Shown here: piece after piece, positions 27,030 through 34,864 of the stretch | Layout: each line of letters begins with the position of its first letter | Numbering within the stretch: position 1 is the first letter of the stretch | Origin: Rhizobium laguerreae | GTDB taxonomy: Bacteria > Pseudomonadota > Alphaproteobacteria > Rhizobiales > Rhizobiaceae | Reading direction: 5' to 3' | DNA length: 64,000 nucleotides | NCBI RefSeq assembly: GCF_002008165.1 | Contig: NZ_MRDM01000032.1 | Coordinates: forward strand, 124,001-188,000 | Notes under the pieces: generated by a model | The model's input: only the letters and a program-made list of their open reading frames with translations | Databases searched by the model: none | Told to the model about the DNA's origin: nothing | Made by a program: the position numbers and the translations under genes

Positions 27030-27257
27030 TCAGTGTTTGAGCAAATGGGCACCTATTGTGCCGACCATAGTGCGGAGATCATCTTTCGACCGTACCCCAT
27101 GTTCGAACATGGAGATCAACTCTTGAGCTGCTTTGATTGCACTTGGGCTATCCTTGGAGCAGCAGCGAGCGGCGCACCATTCGTCATAGATGTCTTTGAT
27201 CATTGTGAGGTCTTCTGGACCCAGAGCCGACTTGGAGCCGTGCATACCTTGAAACAT
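27030..27257 (-). CDS. Small hypothetical protein (paired with the one at 27,826)
   Basis: 75 residues from ATG 27257, chosen for GGGAGGA just ahead of it. Helical, with LGPEDLTMIKDIYDEWC and ISMFEHGVRSKDDLRTMV. The C-terminal pattern (HGV..., acidic pair, L) is shared with the small protein at 27,826-28,026, so the two look like members of one small family. Function unknown. Confidence 0.6.
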   Translation of the reverse strand: MFQGMHGSKSALGPEDLTMIKDIYDEWCAARCCSKDSPSAIKAAQELISMFEHGVRSKDDLRTMVGTIGAHLLKH

Positions 27258-27507
27258 CGCAATCCTCCCAGATGCTGACGTGACACGTAACCACAACGCA
27301 CTGATTTTATGCCAAATTCCGGAGATTTCAATGTGCGGTATAGGACAGAGCGAAAGACGCAAGGCTCTGCCCGCGTCCAATCAAACCCAGACTCCAATCA
27401 AGAAAATCGCAAACAATTTTTGAAACGATAATAGATGTGAAAATATTAATCCAAGCGTTAAGCAAATCATTTTTCCAGTGTTATACTATGTCAATGGGAG
27501 AGAAACA

Positions 27508-27639
27508 ATGTCACTCAATATATTCGTCTATCTCTACAATCTAGGCGGCCTTGCCGCACTTAACGTTTCTCTGCGGAGCCTGTCGGATGAAGAAAGGCTT
27601 GGTGCATTACTGTCTCTTGAGAAGATAGGGTACGAGTGA
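27508..27639 (+). CDS. 43-residue hypothetical peptide
   Basis: ATG 27508 follows GGGAGAG and encodes MSLNIFVYLYNLGGLAALNV, then a short charged helix (SDEERLGALLSLEKIGYE) and a TGA. Good start context and an even amphipathic pattern suggest a real small gene in an AT-rich setting. No relative recognised. Confidence 0.4.
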   Translation: MSLNIFVYLYNLGGLAALNVSLRSLSDEERLGALLSLEKIGYE

Positions 27640-27825
27640 TCTGGAATGCCCGGAGAAAGCCAGCTTCCGCATATGTGCGGAGCGGTCCGAACGAACGCTA
27701 GTTGTCAGATGGGACAAAGGCCAATCCGGAAGATTGCGATGAGACCTCACGAGCTTGTGTCTCCCTTCATGCGCTGAAAAAGGAGATGTTTATTCTCTAT
27801 CGTTCCAAAGGAAGTGAGGGCGATC

Positions 27826-28026
27826 ATGATCCGATCCCAGATAGCCGACGCACAAACCGCATTGAGCGACGAAGAAGTCGCGCTTTGCCAAAGAGTCTTT
27901 GACCATATCAGCTCGGTGCGAGAAATCACGACAGACACCGAGCGCGAAGATCTGGCTCAGCGGGTTATCCATTCGTACCAGCATGGGGTGAAGGACGAGG
28001 CCGCGTTAATGCGACTGCTGATCTGA
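27826..28026 (+). CDS. Small hypothetical protein (same family as 27,030-27,257)
   Basis: 66 residues from ATG 27826 (GTG 27814 is also in frame). It reads LSDEEVALCQRVFDHI followed by VIHSYQHGVKDEAALMRLL, aligning with the sibling by its LxxE/D start and HGV(R/K)(S/D)(K/E)(D/A)xL end. It ends 30 bp before the tRNA-derived repeat that bounds the 3.2-kb island. Confidence 0.6.
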   Translation: MIRSQIADAQTALSDEEVALCQRVFDHISSVREITTDTEREDLAQRVIHSYQHGVKDEAALMRLLI

Positions 28027-28446
28027 GAGCGCGGCGGCAATCTTGAAGGCCAGAAATGGTGAGAGCGTCGGGGTTCGAACCCGAGACCTACTGAATAAAG
28101 GTCAGTTGTATCAGCATATATCTCTTTGATTTTACTTAGTAATCCTCTATTAATTTTCAACTGTGCGTAAAACTGTGTGTACGAATAAGCGGAGATTAGG
28201 CCGCTATTTGAGGGTGTGCGATGGCCCTTAGTGCCGGCCGCCTCCCCAACAAATTTTCAGAAAAAGGCCACCAAATCGCGCCGGCCATCCACCACACGGA
28301 CGATCTCGACCGCATCAACTTGAATTTCGCCCCACATTGCGACAAGGTGCCATCGCAAGGATGTAGTCTTCGACTTCTGCTGGTGAAATATACGCACCCG
28401 CACTTTCATGTAAACGCCGAGCCAATTGGGTGGCTTAAAGGGCAAA
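28027..28446. other. Left island boundary region without a clear gene
   Basis: It contains the tRNA-Lys-derived repeat (separate entry) and then AT-rich sequence up to the regulator. A minus-strand frame at 28,257-28,445 has no ribosome site and no recognisable family, so it is not called. Confidence 0.5.
28057..28094 (-). repeat. att-like direct repeat: 3' end of tRNA-Lys
   Basis: 38 bp identical to 31,282-31,319, the 3' part of tRNA-Lys(TTT), in the same orientation. It covers the CCA end, acceptor strand, T-arm and up to the anticodon stem. Weaker identity continues to about 28,115, with two mismatches and a small deletion. This is the pattern left by site-specific integration into a tRNA 3' end: the intact tRNA at one end, a partial copy at the other. 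Confidence 0.85.
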
Positions 28447-30375
28447 ATGGCTTTCGTTCTGAAGACCTTCGGTAGGTTGCAGCTCGTTGACGAGGACGGG
28501 AATGATGTCGCGTTTCCCGAGAAAGGCCTGCTGCTCCTCGCGTATTTGTTTACAACCGATCAAGGTTCCGCGGATCGAGCAACCCTGGTGAGCTTTCTGT
28601 GGGGCGACGCCGATAGGGACGACACGCTTGCGACTTTGCGTAAGTTGATTTCGAGAATGAAGGCCCGTCAAATTGAACTCGGAATAAATATCCTTTCATC
28701 TCAGGGCAACATGGTCACCGTCGACCGGGAGTCTCTGTCTTCCGATATTCTGCTGTCCGGGACGGAGGAAGAGGTTGAACCGTTCTCCCGGCTTAAGCTT
28801 CTCGTGAAGCTCATGAACCAGCCTTTTCTGGAGTCGGTTCACAGTCATAGCCGTCGGTTTCAACTGTGGCTTGCCGAGCGCGAAATTAGCCACATCGCAC
28901 TTCTCGGAAGTACGTTGAGAGCGGCGTCCCGACTGGCGCAATCGCCGAAGGAATCCGAACTCCTGAGGAAGGCTGCAGTTATCCTATTTCGGGCGGAGCC
29001 GAAGGATCCCGATACGCTGCAAATGCTCATAGAGATATTCCAGGCGGAAGACGAGGTTGCGTCCCTTCGGAACCATTTTGAACAGCGGCGGAATGCGATT
29101 TTGCGAGGGACCGCAGCGCGCACCAGACCCGACGGTGACGCCATATCCCTCCGTCCGACATCATCGCCTTCGATGCCGAAACTCGAGACCGCTTTTCCTC
29201 TTGAGCCGCAAGATATCCGGATTGCAATTCCCCGCCTGGTGCTGCTTCCGCCCAAGAACCAATCCGCCCGACCCCAAGTCGGTTTTCTAGCCGCATCTTT
29301 GGTCGAAGATATCACAATCGGATTTTGCGCCTTCAACAGCCTGGAGGTCATAGCCCCCTATTCGGCAGTTCAAATCGGCCACCACGTGGAGACGCAGAAG
29401 GCTTTCTTTGAACGGCATCGCGTCAATTATATTCTTGATACCCGGATCAGCAATACGGGCGATGAAGTCACCCTGTTCGCCCAACTGATCTTTTTCGACC
29501 AAAATCAAATTGTTTGGGCGGAAAGATTCAGCCTTGATCATATGGATCTCGTCAAAGACCGGAGAGTAGTCGCCCGACGGATCGCGCTCTCCGTGTCCAG
29601 TGAAATCGAGCGCCATGAGGCATTGCGCGAAGATCTGAACCCGATCGCTTACCATCGATATCTTGTCGGCAGGCGGCACCTGGCACGGTTGACGCTTCCG
29701 AATCTGCGGCGTGCGCGCAAGGAAATGAAAGCCGCACTCAGCGTAAGCCCCGATTTCGCACCCGCACTGAGCTCGATGGCGCGGACCTACTCCAAGGAAT
29801 GGTTGCTGACGGCCCGAGGTGATATCGAGCTTTTGCAAACGGCGGAGAGCTTGGCTAAGCAGGCCACCGAGACACGTCCGGACTTCGCCGATGGGTATCG
29901 CGAGTTCGGGGTCGCCAAACTGTTGCAGGGGGCGTTTGACGAAAGCGCCGAGGCAATGGAAGTGGCGGAGAGCCTTGCTCCGCACTACGCCGACGTGATT
30001 GCCGACTACGCTGACACGTTGGTTCATTGTTCGCTTCCCGCCATGGCCTTGCGAAAGATCGAGCGGGCAATTGAATTGAACCCGCTCGGTCCCGATACCT
30101 ATTTCTGGACCGGCGCGGGAGCAAACTATGCGCTCGGCGAATTCGAAGCTTCGCTGGACTACATTGGGCAGATGGCCGATCCCAGTCTGGCGGACAGGCT
30201 GTCCGCCGCGAGTTGGGCGATGCTGGGCCGCCAGGACAAGGCGCGGATCTTCGTACGGAGGTTTCGCGAAGGCAATCCGGACTTCGATGTGGACAAGTGG
30301 TTGTCCGCGGTTCCAAGTAAAGAGCAATGGCATAAAGATCTTTATCGTGAAGGCCTGAAGAAAGCTGGATTTTAA
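28447..30375 (+). CDS. SARP/winged-helix regulator with TolB-like and TPR domains
   Basis: 642 residues from ATG 28447 (MAFVLKTFG). Residues 1-90 resemble the SARP/BTAD-linked winged helix: LKTFGRLQLVDEDG, then LLLLAYLFTTDQGSADRATL and FLWGDADRDDTLATLRKLIS. Residues about 257-395 resemble the TolB-type N-terminal domain of TPR adenylate-cyclase-like regulators (LVLLPPKNQSA ... YILDTRISNTG). Residues about 400-600 form TPR-like helical repeats. There is no membrane span. It lies inside the tRNA-bounded island, 24 bp ahead of a 72-residue protein, and is the likely activator of the island. Ligand unknown. Confidence 0.78.
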   Translation: MAFVLKTFGRLQLVDEDGNDVAFPEKGLLLLAYLFTTDQGSADRATLVSFLWGDADRDDTLATLRKLISRMKARQIELGINILSSQGNMVTVDRESLSSDILLSGTEEEVEPFSRLKLLVKLMNQPFLESVHSHSRRFQLWLAEREISHIALLGSTLRAASRLAQSPKESELLRKAAVILFRAEPKDPDTLQMLIEIFQAEDEVASLRNHFEQRRNAILRGTAARTRPDGDAISLRPTSSPSMPKLETAFPLEPQDIRIAIPRLVLLPPKNQSARPQVGFLAASLVEDITIGFCAFNSLEVIAPYSAVQIGHHVETQKAFFERHRVNYILDTRISNTGDEVTLFAQLIFFDQNQIVWAERFSLDHMDLVKDRRVVARRIALSVSSEIERHEALREDLNPIAYHRYLVGRRHLARLTLPNLRRARKEMKAALSVSPDFAPALSSMARTYSKEWLLTARGDIELLQTAESLAKQATETRPDFADGYREFGVAKLLQGAFDESAEAMEVAESLAPHYADVIADYADTLVHCSLPAMALRKIERAIELNPLGPDTYFWTGAGANYALGEFEASLDYIGQMADPSLADRLSAASWAMLGRQDKARIFVRRFREGNPDFDVDKWLSAVPSKEQWHKDLYREGLKKAGF

Positions 30376-30399
30376 ACATCAATCGTTGGAGGGAATAAC

Positions 30400-30618
30400 A
30401 TGGCTACAGTTGTTGTTATTAGTGTTGAAGGTCAGGACGGGCTCTGGATTGCGGATCTGGACAACGGCACCGTCGTACCGCTCCCGGAGCCTAAATCGGG
30501 CGGCCTGAAAGTGGTGACAGACCTTCGCGCGACCGGGACAACCCTGACGAAGGGCGTGAATATCGCCGTGGTTGTTAAGTCTGCCGAGGCGGCACTTTCG
30601 GGCCACTATGATGGCTGA
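30400..30618 (+). CDS. 72-residue island protein of unknown function
   Basis: ATG 30400 follows TTGGAGGGAATAAC, one of the best ribosome sites in the region. The protein alternates short strands and turns (TVVVISVEGQDGLWIADLDN, then VVTDLRATGTTLTKGVNIAV) and ends SGHYDG. No signal peptide, cysteine or membrane helix. It is almost certainly cotranscribed with the regulator (24 bp apart). It could be a modified-peptide precursor, a sensor partner or a small beta protein; none is proven. Confidence 0.7.
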   Translation: MATVVVISVEGQDGLWIADLDNGTVVPLPEPKSGGLKVVTDLRATGTTLTKGVNIAVVVKSAEAALSGHYDG

Positions 30619-30914
30619 ACGCCTATAAGCCATGGGGGACAAGCTGGACGGCGGCGGAGATTACTGCTCGCCGTTCCGCACCAAACAGGCCGCACGTCAC
30701 GGCCTCCGTTGGGGTAGCGGCTGGCACCGCGCTTTCCGCAGCCGACATGACAAATGCAGAGGCGTAGGTTCTGTGCGACAGTAGGGCTTTAAGCCTCAAT
30801 ATTGTCGAGCATCGAATTCTTCAATCGTTTCAGGGTCCTGCTTATATTCCCATTGCATACCGTTCAGCCGGCGCCAGATTTGTCCCGATGGGTTTCGGGC
30901 GGCGCCGTCGACGA
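30619..30914. other. Intergenic stretch inside the island
   Basis: 296 bp between the small protein and the integrase remnant. No intact gene is visible; it may be the deleted middle of the old element. The minus-strand integrase frame is no longer recognisable below about 30,915. Confidence 0.45.
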
Positions 30915-31195
30915 GTGGCACCGATTACGTTCCCCATTCGTGAGTGGCACATATTCCCGAATGAACTGCTTGGCAGCGTCGGCAAAGGTTCTTTCCAGCT
31001 TCAGCTGACCCACCCGGCTTTTGCCCCGGAGCTCAAGATATCAGTCCTCGGCAAACTTTGGCCAGCGCAAGACTGTCCGTCTTGGTGCTCACGTGCCACT
31101 CCCGGCCCTCCAAATAGGTTGGAGCATTTCCACAGAGAACTCTGGGCGCGACGATAGATTCGAACCTTGTCACCGAATACCGTATGCGAGGTCAC
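30915..31195 (-). pseudogene. Tyrosine integrase remnant (N-terminal part, broken)
   Basis: The minus strand, from ATG 31195, encodes FGDKVRIYRRAQSSLWKC, then in shifted frames YLEGREWHVSTKTDSLALAK, YLELRGKSRVGQLK and LERTFADAAKQFIREYVPL, finishing in TNGERN. This is the N-terminal arm and SAM-like DNA-binding region of a phage-type tyrosine integrase. At least two frameshifts and one TGA (at the codon before YLELRG, where tryptophan is expected) inactivate it, and the catalytic domain is gone. It starts 87 bp from the tRNA 3' end, where integrases of tRNA-targeting elements usually sit. Confidence 0.8.
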
Positions 31196-31281
31196 TTACC
31201 CTTCCGGACTGTGCGAGACATGTGTGAGGGGTATTATGGCCGATATTTAGGCCAATCCTAGGCTTTAAACCATTGAAATCG

Positions 31282-31357
31282 TGGTGAGAGCGTCGGGGTT
31301 CGAACCCGAGACCTACTGATTAAAAGTCAGTTGCTCTACCAGCTGAGCTACGCTCTC
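31282..31357 (-). tRNA. tRNA-Lys (anticodon TTT)
   Basis: 76 nt with encoded CCA. The seven-base acceptor stem GAGAGCG pairs with CGCTCTC, then discriminator A and CCA. D-loop GCTCAGCTGGTAGAGC, anticodon loop CTTTTAA in the stem ACTGA/TCAGT, and T-arm GGGTTCGAACCC. Its 3' 38 bp are duplicated at 28,057-28,094. Confidence 0.97.
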
Positions 31358-31397
31358 CCTCTCCGCGGGTGTGACCACCCCGGCTGGAAGTGGGCGG

Positions 31398-31426
31398 AAC
31401 ATAGGCAGGCGACCCATGCCGGTCAA
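31398..31426 (-). promoter_or_regulatory. Promoter of the tRNA-Lys gene
   Basis: TTGACC (31426-31421), a 17-bp spacer and TATGTT (31403-31398), 40 bp upstream of the tRNA 5' end on the same strand. Confidence 0.6.
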
Positions 31427-31586
31427 CCGAAAATTTTGCCTTTTGCAAACGTTCGGCACATTTCTTGCGCACGCCAAGACAAATATCTTACGCGCAGAGA
31501 CAGATCTTGCGCGCGCAAAAAGGTGATTGGCAATCGCTTGCATGCAAAGCTAGGAACATCACGCAGATTGCAGCCGGAGAGAACGC

Positions 31587-32336
31587 GTGTCGATTGCCGA
31601 TATTTCCCTGTGGAGCGCGCTCATTGCCGGGGCGCTTTCCTTCCTGTCGCCCTGCGTGCTCCCCCTCGTTCCGCCCTATCTCTGCTATATGGCCGGCATC
31701 TCCGTCGAGCAGTTCCGCGGAGGCGGTGCGGTGGCGGTGGCGCCCGACGTCAGGCGCGGCGTGTTCTTCTCGGCACTGCTCTTCACGCTCGGCTTTGCCA
31801 CCGTCTTCGTGGCGCTCGGCGCCGGTGCTTCCAGCATCGGCATGGCGCTTCGCCAGCATCTCGACCTCCTGTCGAAGATCGGCGGGCTGATCATCATCGT
31901 CATGGGGCTGAACTTCCTCGGCCTCTTTCGAATCGGGGTGCTGGCGCGTGAGGCGCGCTTCCAGGGCAGCGGCAAGCCGGCGACGCTGACGGGCGCCTAT
32001 ATCATGGGCCTTGCCTTCGCCTTCGGCTGGACGCCCTGCATCGGCCCGGTGCTCGGCGCCATTCTCGGCGTTGCCGCCTCGCGCGAGACGGTCGGCTCCG
32101 GCGCCGGGTTGCTGGCCATCTACTCGCTTGGCCTTGCCATTCCCTTCTGGATAGCCGCCGGCTTTTCCGGCGCCTTCATGCGCTTCCTGTCGCGCTTCCG
32201 CCGCCATTTCGGCACGGTGGAAAAGGTGATGGGTCTGTTCCTCGTGCTGACTGGCCTCGCCTTCCTGTTCGGATGGGTCAGCAATGTGGCGATCTGGTTC
32301 CAGCAGACCTTTCCGATCCTGATGCAGATCGGCTAG
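31587..32336 (+). CDS. ccdA: CcdA cytochrome c biogenesis / thiol-reductant transporter
   Basis: A 249-residue inner-membrane protein of the CcdA/DsbD-beta family. It moves reducing equivalents from cytoplasmic thioredoxin to the periplasm for apocytochrome c maturation. The two redox cysteines are in LSPCVLPLVPPYLC near residue 22 and in GWTPCIGPVLG near residue 152. Six membrane spans are visible. The start is GTG 31587 behind GGAGAG. It is a single gene, divergent from tRNA-Lys. Confidence 0.9.
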   Translation: MSIADISLWSALIAGALSFLSPCVLPLVPPYLCYMAGISVEQFRGGGAVAVAPDVRRGVFFSALLFTLGFATVFVALGAGASSIGMALRQHLDLLSKIGGLIIIVMGLNFLGLFRIGVLAREARFQGSGKPATLTGAYIMGLAFAFGWTPCIGPVLGAILGVAASRETVGSGAGLLAIYSLGLAIPFWIAAGFSGAFMRFLSRFRRHFGTVEKVMGLFLVLTGLAFLFGWVSNVAIWFQQTFPILMQIG

Positions 32337-32575
32337 GCCACCGGCTGCCGATTTTCCGGGCCATGGTGCAGGTGTGCGTGGGCTCCTCCGCTTCCTCCTG
32401 CGCCGTCCGTCGCCGGTACCGACGGGCAATGCGGCTTTGCGCGACCTATCGGGAAAAGCGCCCCACGTTGCGGGATAGCCCATTGGTCAAGGGGACACTC
32501 CTCAGTATGCTGAGAATATCTGGCATCCGCACGCCGACGCTGCCATAAATGAGCTTCATCGAGGGAGGCATCGTG

Positions 32576-33346
32576 ATGCAGAAGAATGCGCCGGACTTCA
32601 GCCTTGAGGGCAAGGTGACCTTAGTGACGGGAGCGAGCCGTGGCATCGGTCGAGCTTGCGCACTTGCCTGTGCCGCAGCAGGTTCCGATATCGTTTTGGG
32701 GGTCCGCGATGTCGCAGCGTCGGCGGGCCTAGTTGCCGAACTCGAGGGAGCGGGGCGAAAAGTTCTCCCCGTTGAACTGGACATTCCCAACAAGGCCCAT
32801 ATCGCACGAGCAGTCGACTCGGCGCTTGCGACGTTCGGCCGGATCGACATCCTCGTCAACAATGTCGGCGTGGCCCCGGGCAATCTCGCGGAACTCGTCG
32901 AAGAGAAGGATCTGGACGAGATACTCGATGTCAACATCAAGGGTACCTTTCTGATGACGCAGGCTGTGGGCCGTCACATGATCAAGCGCAACGGCGGCAG
33001 GATCATCAACATCAGCTCACAGGCCGGCACCGTGGCACTGCGCGGCGAGGCAATCTATTGCATGAGCAAGGCGGCCATCAATCACCTCACGCGTTGCCTT
33101 GCAGCCGAATGGGCACGCTATAATGTCACCGTAAATACCGTATCGCCAACGTTCATTCACACCGATGGCACAGCACCTTTTCTATCCGATGCCGACAATC
33201 GCGAAGCGACGCTCGATCACATTCCGCTCGGCCGGATCGGAGAAACCGATGATGTGGTGGGTGCAGTCATCTTCCTTGCATCACCGGCAGCGAGCCTGAT
33301 CACCGGCACTAATCTGCTGGTGGACGGTGGATGGTCCGTCGCCTGA
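32576..33346 (+). CDS. SDR-family oxidoreductase
   Basis: 256 residues from ATG 32576, preceded by GAGGGAGG. Classical SDR features: TGASRGIGRA near residue 15, NNVG near 90, the catalytic serine in INISSQAG and tyrosine/lysine in YCMSKAAIN near 160, and the C-terminal LVDGGWSVA. The FabG-like architecture is common to sugar and ketone reductases; no neighbour points to a substrate. Confidence 0.9.
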   Translation: MQKNAPDFSLEGKVTLVTGASRGIGRACALACAAAGSDIVLGVRDVAASAGLVAELEGAGRKVLPVELDIPNKAHIARAVDSALATFGRIDILVNNVGVAPGNLAELVEEKDLDEILDVNIKGTFLMTQAVGRHMIKRNGGRIINISSQAGTVALRGEAIYCMSKAAINHLTRCLAAEWARYNVTVNTVSPTFIHTDGTAPFLSDADNREATLDHIPLGRIGETDDVVGAVIFLASPAASLITGTNLLVDGGWSVA

Positions 33347-33585
33347 GATTGAGCCCCCTTGCAGCGCAAGTCCTGTGCAAGTGAACAACGATTTGGCGGA
33401 CAAGGATCGCCCTACGTCATCGGCAAAGGCGCTGGTCATAAGATTTCGGCCAGTATCAATAGCTCTCATGCAAACTGGCCATGAATTCGGCTCGGAGTGG
33501 AAGGTCGGTCGAGCAGACGGACTGTCACCGAGTAGTCGATTTCTTGGCGACTTGCAGACGCCAATGAGGGATCTAGATTCCCTGG

Positions 33586-34380
33586 ATGGAAACCCTCGAA
33601 TCCGACAACGGCTCTCGGCAGAATTCGCTTCGTCAGGTGCTGCGAAAGCTCGATAGGGCCGACGGCAAGCAGGCGGTCGCCTTTCGGGTGGTATTTGCTG
33701 CCATTGATGTCGCCATTCTCGCCTTCTTCCTGCTCGGCCCGTACCTGCGATCGGGTCCGTCCTATCTGATCATCGACTATGCGATAGCCGTGTGGATCGC
33801 TGCCGAGATGGCGGGCCGGGCGATTGCCGCATTCTCTCTGCGCGAGTGGATTCGGCGGCCGATGACCTGGATCGACTTTGTGGTGCTGGCCACGCTGTTG
33901 CTGCCGGATCTGCTCTTCAATTTCGCTTTCCTGCGGATCATGCGGTTCTGGGCGATCGGCAGGAGTCCGTTGCTTAGGGACTTGCTGCGCAAGGCCGGCT
34001 ATTCATACCTTCTCGACGTCGTCCGGGCGGTGATCAATTTCCTTGTGTTCCTCTTCATGGCAACCGGGTTCGTCTATACGTCGTTCTTCTATAACAGGGA
34101 GGGAGGCGAAGGATTCGTCGATGCGCTATACTTCACGGTCGCGACGGTGACGACGACGGGATTCGGAGACATCACGCTTCCGGGAACGTTGGGCAAGCTC
34201 ACTTCCGTTGTGACGATGATTGTCGGCATTTCCCTTTTCGTCAGGCTTGCTCAGGCAGTGGTCCGCCCTCACAAGGTGACCTATTCCTGCCACCGATGCG
34301 GCCTTCAGCGCCATGACGCGGACGCCGTTCATTGCAAGGCGTGCGGAGAGGTCTTGAACATACCGGACGAGGGATTGTGA
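33586..34380 (+). CDS. Potassium-channel-type ion transporter with C-terminal zinc ribbon
   Basis: 264 residues with about six hydrophobic segments, an S4-like helix with spaced arginines (FLRIMRFWAIGRSPLLRDLL), a pore helix and the K+ selectivity sequence TTTGFGD near residue 188. The C-terminus (about 228-255) carries CHRCG and CKACG, a CxxC...CxxC rubredoxin-like zinc ribbon. The channel part is typical of two-pore-type bacterial K+ channels; the metal-binding tail could gate it or be structural. ATG 33586 lacks a strong ribosome site. Confidence 0.8.
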   Translation: METLESDNGSRQNSLRQVLRKLDRADGKQAVAFRVVFAAIDVAILAFFLLGPYLRSGPSYLIIDYAIAVWIAAEMAGRAIAAFSLREWIRRPMTWIDFVVLATLLLPDLLFNFAFLRIMRFWAIGRSPLLRDLLRKAGYSYLLDVVRAVINFLVFLFMATGFVYTSFFYNREGGEGFVDALYFTVATVTTTGFGDITLPGTLGKLTSVVTMIVGISLFVRLAQAVVRPHKVTYSCHRCGLQRHDADAVHCKACGEVLNIPDEGL

Positions 34381-34640
34381 CCGTTGATCCTAGCGGTTTT
34401 TGCAATGCTTTCGGACGAGGCTTCGTCCGTCGGATTGCAGCCCGCCCGTGCTGGGGAGCACGCCGCCGCCGGCTTAACGGTCGATGATCCGGCTGACTGA
34501 ACGGGTACCCAGACGCGGGCTGGCACGACGGGCTGTCTGACCGATACCAAGGCGCCAGCCAAAGCCGCCATGGCGAGAAGGATTGCGACGCAAGGAAAAT
34601 GACTCCCCGACGTATCGTTGTCGTTGTCTCGGTAGCTCAT
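34329..34640 (-). CDS. Small single-span membrane protein
   Basis: 103 residues from ATG 34640 behind AGGAGAGG. One hydrophobic segment (FPCVAILLAMAALAGALV) follows a polar start (SYRDNDNDTSGS); the tail is low in complexity. Its last 52 bp overlap the 3' end of the K+ channel gene on the other strand. Function unknown; real gene likely but not certain. Confidence 0.5.
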   Translation of the reverse strand: MSYRDNDNDTSGSHFPCVAILLAMAALAGALVSVRQPVVPARVWVPVQSAGSSTVKPAAACSPARAGCNPTDEASSESIAKTARINGHNPSSGMFKTSPHALQ

Positions 34641-34864
34641 CATCCTCTCCTAAAGCGCGCCGGCGGAACGCCCGCGGCCTGGAGAACAGTATGGCTAACG
34701 GCAAAAGAGGCGGCTGTTGCACCTAGGTATCGACGACACGTTAGTATTCCCAATACCTTCGTCCACTAGCGGACCCCAGTCATCAGTCGCAAACTCCCGA
34801 TGCCAACGCTCTCTGAGCATGATCTCGAGGCGGCCATCCATCGTCCATTATCGGAGAAGCAATC

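Noticed and set aside
28257..28445. 62-codon minus-strand frame inside the island
   Set aside because: No ribosome site and no supported homology; could be a remnant, but the evidence is too thin to call.
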